The position numbers were made by a program, and so were the translations under genes. Shown in pieces: positions 44,374 through 53,300 of a DNA stretch of 64,000 nt. The stretch comes from JAWWPG01 sp033850885. GTDB lineage: Bacteria > Actinomycetota > Actinomycetes > Propionibacteriales > Nocardioidaceae. The stretch covers positions 112,668 to 176,667 of the forward strand of contig JAWWPG010000021.1 in the NCBI GenBank assembly GCA_033850885.1. The letters run 5' to 3'. Below the pieces are notes generated by a model, which did not search any database, was not told where the DNA came from, and saw nothing but the letters and a program-made list of their open reading frames with translations. Each line of letters opens with the position of its first letter. Position 1 is the stretch's first letter.

Positions 44374-46718
44374 CGCTCAGCCTTGCCGAACGGCACCGAC
44401 AGGCCTTGCTGGGCGGGCTGGCCACGGTGGCCACATCGCTGAGCCTGTTCCCGGCGCTCCAGCAGAAGCACTACTTCATCATCGGCATCGGACTCACCCT
44501 CGTGGTCGTGGGGATCGGCATGCTGGTGCGCCAGCTGCACCTGCCGACCGTCGTCGCGCCGGTGGTCCAGGTCGTCGTCGTCAGCGAGCTGCTCCTGCTC
44601 GTGTACGGCGGGTACTCGAAGTACGGCTTCATCCCGACCGCCAAGACGTTCTCCACCATCTCGCGGATCATCTCTGCCGGGATGGACATCGCGAACCGTT
44701 ATGCCGCCCCGGTCCCTCGCAGCCCGGGCCTGATGCTGATGACCGTCGGGTTCATCGCGTTGGTCGCCATCGTCGTCGACCTGCTCGCGGCGGGCATCGG
44801 CCGGGCACCTCTGGCCGGTCTGGCGTTGCTGGCGCTGTACTCCGTGCCGGTCGCCGCCTTGCCCAAGGGCGTGCCCGCCCTCGCCTTCATCCCCGGCGCG
44901 GCGGCCTTCCTTGTCCTCCTCATGGTCTCCGAGCGGGAAAGGCTCGCGCACTGGGGTCGACACGTCGCCCGGTCGACGATCCGCGACCACTCCGAGACGA
45001 TCGACACGTCCGGGCTCGCGATGTCCGGACGCCGAATCTCCGTGTTCGCGATCGCGATGGCGGTCGTGCTGCCGATCGTCGTCCCCAACTTCTCCCACAC
45101 CCTGTTCCACGGCCAGGAGGGGCTCGGCAGCGGGAACGGTGGGAGCCTCAGCTTCAACGACCCGATGGTCAGCCTCGCCAACAGCCTGCACCTGCGTCAG
45201 CCCATCGACCTGATCGACGTGTCGAGCCCGTCGACCGAGCCCTCCTACCTGCGGCTCGCCGTACTGGACGACCCTGGTCCGAACGCGTGGACCAACAGCG
45301 GCGTCAACCTCTCGACGACGGTGGCGGCCGACGGCGCGCTGCCGCCGCCCGTCGGCCTCGGCACCGACGTCGCGCGGGTAAGACGTCAGATGAACATCTC
45401 CCTCACCGGGGACTTCTCACGGGCGAGCGACGTCTGGCTGCCGGTGCCGTTCGGACTCAGCAGACTCAACCTCCGCTTCGAGTTCGGCGGCCAGCCCAGT
45501 GACTTCGCCTATGTGCCGAACGACCAGACCGTGACGTCGAGGACCAGTGGCGCCCTTTCCGAGGCCAGCACCTACACCGCGACGTACCAGGATGTAGAGC
45601 CCACCGAGCAGGAGCTGCGCGGCGCCGGCCAGCCGCCCGCAGACATCGTCTCGGAGTTCGGCCGGGTTCCCGCCGGCGTTCCCTCCATCGTGGGTGAGGA
45701 GGCCCGCAACATCACGGCAGGGCTGACCAACGACTACGACCGGGCCCTGGCACTGCAGAGCTTCTTCCGCGACGGCCAGTTCACGTACGACCTCAACGCC
45801 GCCTACGGCTACGGCTACCAGTCGATGGCCAGGTTCCTCCAGCTCCGCCATGGCTTCTGCCAGCACTTCGCCGCGACGATGGCGATGATGGCCCGCGAGA
45901 TCGGCATCCCCTCCCGCGTCGTGGTGGGGTTCCTCAGCCCGAGCAGGCACGACAACAGCCTGGGATACGTCTTCACGTCACGTGACGCCCACGCCTGGCC
46001 CGAGCTGTTCTTCGCTGGCGTCGGCTGGGTACGGTTCGAGCCGACGCCGGGCAACGGCGCCGTCATCCCGCCGTACACGCACGCGGTCAGCATCCCCCAC
46101 GTCGGTTCCGGCAGGCCCACCCAGTCAACGCCCACCTCACCGGGGGCCGCCGGCGGAAAGAACCCCACGGAAGGGGGGCCGACCACGGCGGCAGCCGGCG
46201 GCACGCAGGGCACCGGCGGCGGCGGCGGGTCGGTTCCTCCGCTGGGCTGGCTCGTCCTCGTGGTCGTGGTCGCACTGGCGCTCACGCCCGGGTTGATCCG
46301 CTGGGGGGTACGACGCTCCCGGATGGCCCGTGCCATCGACGGTGGTCCCTCGTGCGAGTTCGCCTGGCTCGAGCTCCGTGACCGGGTCGTCGACCTCCGA
46401 CTGCCCTGGACGGGCTCGCTGACGCCGCGGGCCAGGCGCCGCTTCGTCGAGCCGCTGCTGGGCGGAGACCCGGACGGCGTGGCAGCGCTCGACCGACTCA
46501 GCCTGACCGTCGAGCGTGCCCGCTATGCCGGGTCACCGCTGACGGACGCCCAGCCGAGCAGCGACGCACGAGAGGTGATGGCGGCGATCGGTCGCGGCGC
46601 CGACTGGAAGCAGCGCCTCAGGGCGTTCCTCTGGCCGGCCTCACTGATGCCCGAGATCCGCGGCGGCTGGTCCCGGATGGTCTCGCGGTTGCGTCGCCCG
46701 GAGCCGTCTCAGCCCTGA
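44370..46718 (+). CDS. membrane transglutaminase-like protein
   Basis: A 782-residue protein with about six N-terminal membrane helices, an extracytoplasmic transglutaminase-like cysteine protease domain and a further helix near 630 followed by a cytoplasmic DUF4129-like tail. The catalytic triad candidates are Cys497 (RHGFCQHFAATMA), His541 (SRDAHAWPEL) and the acidic residue in GWVRFEPTPG. A Gly/Thr/Pro-rich linker precedes the last helix. The ATG overlaps the DUF58 stop by four bases, completing the MoxR-DUF58-transglutaminase operon, which may modify the envelope. Confidence 0.92.
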   Translation: MTLSLAERHRQALLGGLATVATSLSLFPALQQKHYFIIGIGLTLVVVGIGMLVRQLHLPTVVAPVVQVVVVSELLLLVYGGYSKYGFIPTAKTFSTISRIISAGMDIANRYAAPVPRSPGLMLMTVGFIALVAIVVDLLAAGIGRAPLAGLALLALYSVPVAALPKGVPALAFIPGAAAFLVLLMVSERERLAHWGRHVARSTIRDHSETIDTSGLAMSGRRISVFAIAMAVVLPIVVPNFSHTLFHGQEGLGSGNGGSLSFNDPMVSLANSLHLRQPIDLIDVSSPSTEPSYLRLAVLDDPGPNAWTNSGVNLSTTVAADGALPPPVGLGTDVARVRRQMNISLTGDFSRASDVWLPVPFGLSRLNLRFEFGGQPSDFAYVPNDQTVTSRTSGALSEASTYTATYQDVEPTEQELRGAGQPPADIVSEFGRVPAGVPSIVGEEARNITAGLTNDYDRALALQSFFRDGQFTYDLNAAYGYGYQSMARFLQLRHGFCQHFAATMAMMAREIGIPSRVVVGFLSPSRHDNSLGYVFTSRDAHAWPELFFAGVGWVRFEPTPGNGAVIPPYTHAVSIPHVGSGRPTQSTPTSPGAAGGKNPTEGGPTTAAAGGTQGTGGGGGSVPPLGWLVLVVVVALALTPGLIRWGVRRSRMARAIDGGPSCEFAWLELRDRVVDLRLPWTGSLTPRARRRFVEPLLGGDPDGVAALDRLSLTVERARYAGSPLTDAQPSSDAREVMAAIGRGADWKQRLRAFLWPASLMPEIRGGWSRMVSRLRRPEPSQP

Positions 46719-46784
46719 CGTCGCGACGCGCGCACCGTCACCGGGCGCGAAGGGCATGCAGCGAAGGGGATGCGAAGGCGAGGC

Positions 46785-47180
46785 TCAGTAGTCGTCGCGG
46801 CGACGACGCCAGCGATCCTCCATGCGGTTCATGAAACCGGAGGGCTGGCTGGACTGGCGTCCCTTCGCCTTGCCGATCGGGTGGACGTTGGCCGGCAGGT
46901 CAGGGTCTGAGAGTCGTCGCCAATGGGTGATCGCCAGATAGGCACAGGCAAGCATGATGACGAACCCCGCGACGGCGACGATCGTGTAGGTGGTGATCGC
47001 ACCGGTCATGAGAACCCCGATACCGACGACGAAGCCGAAGGTGGCAAGAATCGCGATTCGTTTGTGTCTCGTCCGCGAAGACGATCCGCGGATGGTCGAC
47101 ACGAACTTCGGGTCTTCCGCCGCGAGCGCTTCTTCCATCTGCTCCAGCAGACGCTGCTCTTCCTCTGAGAGCGGCATCAT
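46785..47180 (-). CDS. DUF3040 membrane protein
   Basis: A 131-residue protein beginning MPLSEEEQRLLEQMEEAL, the signature of the actinobacterial DUF3040 family, with two membrane helices (about 42-60 and 65-85) and a basic tail ending RWRRRRDDY. The family is often found beside dinB and dcw genes; its role is unknown. A GGGAGG site lies just before the ATG pair. Confidence 0.9.
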   Translation of the reverse strand: MMPLSEEEQRLLEQMEEALAAEDPKFVSTIRGSSSRTRHKRIAILATFGFVVGIGVLMTGAITTYTIVAVAGFVIMLACAYLAITHWRRLSDPDLPANVHPIGKAKGRQSSQPSGFMNRMEDRWRRRRDDY

Positions 47181-47210
47181 GTCCTCCCGCCGACGAGGGG
47201 GTGAATCGGT

Positions 47211-47226
47211 ACCTCCTTGTAGTCTA
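47211..47226 (-). promoter_or_regulatory. predicted -10 box of the DUF3040 gene
   Basis: Minus-strand TAGACT (47221-47226) followed at once by AAGGAGGT (47211-47218), a full ribosome-site match lying at the likely transcript start and 30 bases before the ATG. A second, better placed GGGAGG is used by the gene. The rest of the 213-base gap up to the L,D-transpeptidase shows nothing else. Confidence 0.4.
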
Positions 47227-47393
47227 GGCGCCCGTCGTGCCTACGGAAACCCAGACAACCAAATTGCTCGTCGCAGCGTCTAGGGACTGAGAAGCCCGGG
47301 CGTCACGCTGGCCCCCGGCGCCTGCCAGGGCGCCGATATCGCGGCGCGACGGTCGGCGGACGTCGGCGAACAGAGAGCGTGGAGGAAGCGTTG

Positions 47394-48188
47394 ATGAAGC
47401 GGATCGTAGGGACGGCGGCCGCTGCCGTGGGGACATGCCTGCTTGCGTTGTGGTCGCCTGCGTCGGGGGCCGATCAGGGGCAGACACCCACGCGCGTCGT
47501 CGCGTCGGCAGCGCGCCACGGTGCCGACAGCAGCCGACCACCGGTGGGCCTGATGGCGCCGTGGGCTCGGGAGCAGACCCGGTACGGCGACCGGGACGCC
47601 GGGCCCCGTCATATCGAGCACGTCCTCGAGCTGCAGTACCGACTCAGGTGGGTCGGCCTGTATCCGGGAACGCCGACCGGGGTGTTCGGCCCGGCGACGA
47701 GGAAGGGGGTGCAGGCGTTCCAGGCGCGGCGGCACATCCCGACGTCCGGCACGGCGACGACGAGGACGTGGCGGCTGCTGCTGCAGAGGACGGTCAGGCA
47801 CCCGCTGGCGGTCCCGGCGACCTGTAAGACGTCCGGTTGGCACGCCTGCTACGACCGGTCGATGCACCAGGTGACGCTCTGGCACAACGGGTCGATCTAC
47901 AACACATGGCTGGTCCGCGGCGGTGGATACACCACCCAGACGAGGACCGGGACGCACAAGGTCTACTACCGCGACATCGACCACGTGTCGGGGTTGTTCG
48001 GCACGCCGATGCCGTACTCGCAGTTCTTCGACGGCGGTGAGGCCCTGCACGGTTCGGTGCTGATGACGAGCCCCTTCGTCGACCACAGCCACGGCTGCGT
48101 CAACATGTACCTCGAGGATGCCCACCAGCTGTGGTTCCTCACCCACGACAAGGTGCTCTGGGTCACGGTCTACGGCGCCTGGTCCTGA
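47394..48188 (+). CDS. secreted L,D-transpeptidase with peptidoglycan-binding domain
   Basis: A 264-residue secreted protein. The signal peptide (1-28) ends near WSPASGA. A PG_binding_1 domain follows (about 75-125, LELQYRLRWVGLYPG then GVFGPATRKGVQAFQARR) and then a YkuD catalytic domain with HSHGCVNMY, where Cys235 is the nucleophile and His233 its partner. Such enzymes make 3-3 cross-links or attach proteins to peptidoglycan. The ATG has a GGAGGAAG site. It stands alone on the plus strand between two minus-strand genes. Confidence 0.92.
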   Translation: MKRIVGTAAAAVGTCLLALWSPASGADQGQTPTRVVASAARHGADSSRPPVGLMAPWAREQTRYGDRDAGPRHIEHVLELQYRLRWVGLYPGTPTGVFGPATRKGVQAFQARRHIPTSGTATTRTWRLLLQRTVRHPLAVPATCKTSGWHACYDRSMHQVTLWHNGSIYNTWLVRGGGYTTQTRTGTHKVYYRDIDHVSGLFGTPMPYSQFFDGGEALHGSVLMTSPFVDHSHGCVNMYLEDAHQLWFLTHDKVLWVTVYGAWS

Positions 48189-48207
48189 GCCCCCGCGCTG
48201 GCGTCGT

Positions 48208-49407
48208 TCACGGACGCCTGCCGACGAGAAGCGTCGCGGGAAACACGGCCTGGCGGCCGAAGCGATATGTCACCTTGTCGACAGCTCGCTCCGCGTCCTC
48301 CCAGCCGTGCTCCCGCGCGCCCAGCATCAGCTGCCGGGGCGCCGTCGCCGCGTCGACGAGCCCCTGGACCCGAACCCCTACCAGGCGCAGTCGGGCCCGC
48401 TGCAAGCCGAGCGCGTCGAACAGCCCGAGTGCCGTGTCATAGATGTCCGGCGTCAGGTTGGTGGCCTCGCGCAGCGTGCGCGAGCGGGTGATTGTGGTGA
48501 AGTCGGCGAACCTCACCTTCAGGACGACGGTGCGACCCGCCACCCCTGCCGTGCGCATCCGGCCGGCGACCTTGCGGGTGAGCCGGAGCAGCTCCCGGGC
48601 CACCACGGCATGGTCGTCGGTGTCCCGGCCGAACGTCTCGTCGGACCCGATGCTGTGGTCCGGCTCGTCGGGGCCACGTCGAGCCGTCACCGGCCGGTCG
48701 GCCTCCCCCCAGGCCAGTGCGTGCAGCCGGGCACCGAGCAGCGGCCCCACCGCGCGCCGCAGGGTGGGGACCGGGGTGTGCGCGAGATCGCCGACCGTGC
48801 GCAGTCCCAGCCTGCGCAGCTGCTCGGCGGTCTTCTCCCCCACCCCCCACAGCTCGTCGACGGGCAGCGGGTGCAGGAACGCCGTCACCTCGGTGGGAGG
48901 TACGACGACCAGCCCGTCGGGTTTGGCCCGCCGGGAGGCGAGCTTGGCAAGCTGGGTGGTGGAGGAGATCCCCACCGAGCAGGTGATCCGCTGCTCGTCG
49001 GCGATCCTGGCGCGCAGGTACTCCCCGACGGCGACGGCAGACGGGAACCTGAGCAGCGCCCCGGTGATGTCGAGGAACGCCTCATCCATCGACACCGCCT
49101 CCACGGTCGGTGTCACGCTGCGGAACGTCTCCATCACGGCAGCGGAGACAGTGCTCAGCTCGTCGTAGTCGGGGTGGACGACCACTGCCTGCGGGCACAG
49201 CCGCCGGGCTCTCGTCATCGACATCGCCGAGTGGATGCCGAACCGGCGGGCGGCGTACGACGCGGACAGCACCACGCCCCGGTCGCCACCCCCCGCGATG
49301 ACCGGTAGACCCTGCAGCTCGGGTCTGTCCCGGATCGCCACGCAGGCATAGAACGCGTCCATGTCGACGTGCAGGACGGTGCATCCGGTGGCCTCGGTCG
49401 TGGTCAC
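48208..49407 (-). CDS. dinB: DNA polymerase IV (Y family)
   Basis: Translesion polymerase of 399 residues. The palm aspartates are Asp15 in HVDMDAFYACV and Asp108-Glu109 in SMDEAFLD. The steric-gate region, helix-hairpin-helix (LWGVGEKTAEQLRRLGLRTV) and little-finger domain follow. RQLMLG near residue 370 may be a clamp-binding motif of the QLxLF type. The GTG at 49407 has no good ribosome site; an internal start before VLHVDMDAF is possible. The palindromic element R2 lies 24 bases upstream. No SOS box was seen next to it. Confidence 0.94.
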   Translation of the reverse strand: MTTTEATGCTVLHVDMDAFYACVAIRDRPELQGLPVIAGGGDRGVVLSASYAARRFGIHSAMSMTRARRLCPQAVVVHPDYDELSTVSAAVMETFRSVTPTVEAVSMDEAFLDITGALLRFPSAVAVGEYLRARIADEQRITCSVGISSTTQLAKLASRRAKPDGLVVVPPTEVTAFLHPLPVDELWGVGEKTAEQLRRLGLRTVGDLAHTPVPTLRRAVGPLLGARLHALAWGEADRPVTARRGPDEPDHSIGSDETFGRDTDDHAVVARELLRLTRKVAGRMRTAGVAGRTVVLKVRFADFTTITRSRTLREATNLTPDIYDTALGLFDALGLQRARLRLVGVRVQGLVDAATAPRQLMLGAREHGWEDAERAVDKVTYRFGRQAVFPATLLVGRRP

Positions 49408-49430
49408 GTGACACCGCCGCGTCCACCGTC

Positions 49431-49485
49431 AATTGCGGGAAAGTGGACCTTTTCAGGCTCGGAAAAGGGCCACTTTCCCGCAATT
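49431..49485. repeat. palindromic intergenic element, copy R2
   Basis: AATTGCGGGAAAGTGG (49431-49446) matches its perfect complement at 49470-49485, and CCTTTTC (49448-49454) with GAAAAGG (49462-49468) extends the stem to 24 base pairs with one mismatch around a 7-base loop. It lies between the methyltransferase stop and the dinB start. Confidence 0.88.
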
Positions 49486-49509
49486 CGCGGGAGCGGGAAC
49501 CTGTCAGGG

Positions 49510-50235
49510 TCAGCGCTTGCGGGCGAGCAGGTGCAGCTGGGTCGCGAGCGGCAGGTAGTCGGCATGCGTGCAGGCGGTCGCCTCCAGCTCCGCGAGCTGG
49601 TCGGCGGCTCCGGGCTGTGCGTCGATGACCCGGCTGCTGACATGGTCGGTGAACACCCGGACCCCCCGCACCTCGGCAACGGTGAGCCCGGCCGCCGTGA
49701 CGAGCTCCTCGAGCCGCTGGCGGGTGAACCTCCTCGGTACCTGGTCGTCGGCTGCCCGTAGCATCTCGGCCGCCTCCGCGAGGTGGCCGCCGAGGACCCG
49801 GGCGAACACCGCGCCGGACTGCTGCGTCGCGAGCACGCTGAGGTGGCCGCCCTCGCGGAGCACGGCGGCGACGGCCTGCACCGCCTGTGCCGGCTCGTCG
49901 ACGACCTCCAGCACACCGTGGCACACCACGACGTCGGCGGTCGCCCGACCGACCAGGTCCGGCAGGGTGACGGCATCACCGAGGACCCCCCGCACCAGCG
50001 ACGTGAGCTCAGCCTCGGCGGCCCTTCGCTCCAACGCGGCAAGCGCGTTCGGGCTGGGGTCGACGACGGTGACCCGATGACCGAGCCCGGCGACGGCAAC
50101 CGCGAGCCCACCGGTGCCACCGCCGAGGTCGACGACGTCCAGCACTGACCCGGTGCCGTCGTCAGGCTGCAGCACCCGGCGCAGAGCGTCCCACACCATG
50201 GCGGTGCGCAGCACGCTGAGCTGAGGCACCACCAC
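49510..50235 (-). CDS. CmoM/SmtA-like SAM-dependent methyltransferase
   Basis: A 241-residue class I methyltransferase. Motif I is VVDLGGGTGGLAVAVAG (about 35-51), followed by VTVVDPSP, and ADVVVCHGVLEVVDEP is the post-II region. Several blocks resemble E. coli CmoM (SmtA), a tRNA wobble-uridine carboxymethyl methyltransferase: AMVWDALRRVL, VLREGGHLSVLATQQSG, RGVRVFTDHV and the ending LATQLHLLARK. That comparison is from memory and the substrate here is unknown. The GTG at 50235 follows AAGGAG. The gene is bracketed by palindromic elements R2 and R3. Confidence 0.83.
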   Translation of the reverse strand: MVVPQLSVLRTAMVWDALRRVLQPDDGTGSVLDVVDLGGGTGGLAVAVAGLGHRVTVVDPSPNALAALERRAAEAELTSLVRGVLGDAVTLPDLVGRATADVVVCHGVLEVVDEPAQAVQAVAAVLREGGHLSVLATQQSGAVFARVLGGHLAEAAEMLRAADDQVPRRFTRQRLEELVTAAGLTVAEVRGVRVFTDHVSSRVIDAQPGAADQLAELEATACTHADYLPLATQLHLLARKR

Positions 50236-50305
50236 GGACTCACTCCTTCTGGGCCGACTCCTTCCGGGTCCCTCAACCCTAGTGTCTGGACTGCCGTCAG
50301 CTCTC

Positions 50306-50371
50306 CCGCGAATTGCGGGAAAGTGGGCCTCGACACGCCGACCACGAGGTCGGTTCTCCCGCAATTCGCGG
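50306..50371. repeat. palindromic intergenic element, copy R3
   Basis: CCGCGAATTGCGGGA (50306-50320) and its perfect complement at 50357-50371, with an inner pair CCTCG (50328-50332) and CGAGG (50345-50349). As in R1 and R2, AAGTG follows the left arm. It lies between the dnaE2 stop and the methyltransferase start. Confidence 0.86.
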
Positions 50372-50380
50372 CGGAACCCG

Positions 50381-53300
50381 TCATCCCCCCGCGCTCCCGG
50401 GGCTCGAGTGCCACAGCTTGCGCGGCGCCGTCTTGGTGTCGATGCCGGCGGGCTTGAGGTCGGCGTACGGCGACTGTCGGAAGCCGCTGGGGTGCACGAG
50501 CACCCGCTGGGGCTGCGGAGCGTCGAACCCGACCGGCACCACGTCGAGGATCTCGCGGACCCCGGCCATCCCAGCGCGCTGCCATCCGGCGTACAGGTCG
50601 GGCAGCTCCCAGCATCCGGTGGCCCGCAGCGACACACCCCGCGGACCGGTACGACGCAGCTCCCCCCGTACGACGAGCAGCCAGGAGTGGAAGACCGTTG
50701 CGGCGTAAGGACCCTGGACGTCCTCGAAGAACGTGGCGTCGACCGGACCGGTGCCGTCGTCGAGCGTCAGGAAGATCACCCGCCGCCCCGACCGGATGGG
50801 CGGGGTCTGGGTGGCTACCTTGACCCCCGCGACGAGCAGCTCCGACCTGTTGCGGCGCTTCAGCAGGTCACGGGACCAGGTGATCTCGAGCTCGCGCAGC
50901 ATCGGGGCATAGAAGTCGACGGCGTGGTGGCTCACATCGAGGCCGAGGACCTCGAGCTCGGCCCGCACCCGTTCGGCGCCCGACATCTCCGGCAGCCCGG
51001 ACGGCTCGGCCAGTGCCGGTACGTCGTCGAGGTCGAGGGTGAGCTGGACGGCAGTGACCGGCTGCACCGGCAGCGGTCCCTGCGACTGCGCCGCCGCCAG
51101 CAGCCGCGGATCCTCGGCGCCGCCGCCCGAGTCGGCCCAGCCGGTCACGTTCCCGCTCCCCTGGCCGGCGGGCAACGGCTTGACCTGCCTGGCCGGCGCC
51201 GAGCGGGATGAGACGGCCCGGACTGCCCGGTCGGTGGCCCGCGTCCACCTGTCGAGCTCAGCCACCTGGAGCAGCAGGTCACGCCGGGTGACGGTGCCTC
51301 GTCGGCGTACCGGGACCGCGGAGCCGATGCCGTAGAGCGCATCGAACGCACCCGTCAGCACCAGCCGCTCCACGACCGGTCGCGACACCCGGGCGCGCTG
51401 CCACAGGTCGGTCAGCGAGTGGAAGGGCCGCGCCGCCACGATCCGCGCGACCTCGGCGGCACTGATGCCCTTGACCTCCGCCAGCGCCAGCCGGATCCCG
51501 TACGTCGTCGTGTCGAGCCGCTCGACCCGGTAGACGTCGTCGGACACGTTGACGTCGAGCGGCAGCACGGCGATCCCGAAGTGGCGGGCGTCGTCGAGGA
51601 TCAGCCGCTTGGGGTACATGCCGGGGTCATGGGTGAGCACGCCGGCGAGGAACGCGGCGGGGTGGTGCGCCTTCAGCCACGCCGACTGGAACGTGGGAAG
51701 CGCGAAGGCGGCGGCGTGCGCCTTGCAGAAGCCGAACGACGCAAACGCTTCCAGCACCGCCCACACCTGCCTGACGATGTCGAGCGGGTACCCGCATCCG
51801 AGGGCACGGGGGAAGAACCACGTCTTGACGTCGGCCTGTCCCTCCCGGTCGCCGAGCGCCCGGCGCGCCTCGTCGGCCTCCGCCAGCGAGCAGCCGGCGA
51901 AGATGGCGATCATCTCGATGACCTGCTCGTGGAACACGACGACACCGTGCGTCTGCTCGAGCACCCGCCTCAGGTCGGGGTGCAGGTACTCGGCCACGGA
52001 CCAGCCGTGCCGCACCCGCAGGAACGGGACGATCATGTCACTCTTGACCGGCCCGGGCCGGAACAGCGAGATGTCGATGATGATGTCCTCGAACCTCTCG
52101 AGAGGGAACTTCCCGACCAGCTCGCGCTGGCCCGGCGACTCGATCTGGAAGCATCCGAGGGTCTTCGTGCTCTGGATCAGCGCGTACGTCGTCGGGTCGT
52201 CTCGCGGCACCTGTGACTCGTCGTCGATGTCGATGCCGATCCCGTCGACCCTGGCCACCTCGGCGACGGCATGGGCCATCGCCGACTGCATCCGGATCCC
52301 GAGCACGTCGAGCTTGAGCAGCCCCAGGTCCTCGACGTCGTCCTTGTCGAACTGGCTCATCGGGTAGCCGAGGAAGCTCGCCTCGACGGGGGTCCGGTCG
52401 AGCAGCGTGGCGTCGGACAGCAGCACGCCGCACGGGTGCACGGCGATGTGCCGCGGCAGTCCGTCGAGCTTCTCGACAAGCCGGAAAAGCAGGTCGAGGC
52501 GGCCGTCGCCCAAGCCGGTCGACTCCAGGCCCATCGACCGCAGCTCGGGCAGCTCCCGGACGGCGGTGCGGGCGTCGCGGGCCCGGATGTGCGGGAACGC
52601 CTTGGCGATCTGGTCGATTTCGCCGGGCGGCAGGCCGAGGGCCGCCCCGACGTCGCGGACCGCATGGCGCACCCGGTAGGTGTCCATCATCGAGACGCAG
52701 GCGCAGCGGGTGCCGGTGTAGCGCTCGAGGATGCGCTCGTAGACCTCGAGCCGGCGCGCCGACTCCACGTCGACGTCGATGTCGGGCAGCGCCTGGCGCA
52801 GCGGGGACAAGAACCGCTCCATCAGCAGGCCGTAGCGCATCGGGTCGACCCCGGACACGCCGAGCAGGTAGTTGACCAGGCTGCCGGCCCCGGAACCACG
52901 AGCGGCGACTCGCACCCCCATGTCGCGCACCAGGTCGACGACGTCGGCGACCGTGAGGAAGTAGGTCGCGTAACCGAGGCTGCCGATCACCGTCAGCTCG
53001 TCGTGGAGCCGGGTGTGTACGGCGGCCAGGTCGGCGCCCGACCCGTAGCGCCTGCCGACCCCCGCCTCGCACCGGGCCCGCAGCACCGCGTCGGCGGACG
53101 TGCCGGCGCCGCCTCCGGTGAGCCCCGCCACGTCGAGCTCCGGGAAGTGGACCTCGCCGAGACCGAGGTCGGCTCGGGGATCGAGCGCGCACCTGTCGGC
53201 GACCGCGCGGGTGCCCGCGAGCAGCCGCTCCGCATCGGCTTCGCCGAGCCCGGCGAACCGGCAGATCTCGTCGGCGATGTCGGCCATCTCCTTGCCGGTC

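Noticed and set aside
47211..47218. Perfect AAGGAGGT ribosome site that might mark a small gene before DUF3040
   Set aside because: No ATG, GTG or TTG lies 4-14 bases downstream on the minus strand, and DUF3040 has its own GGGAGG site.
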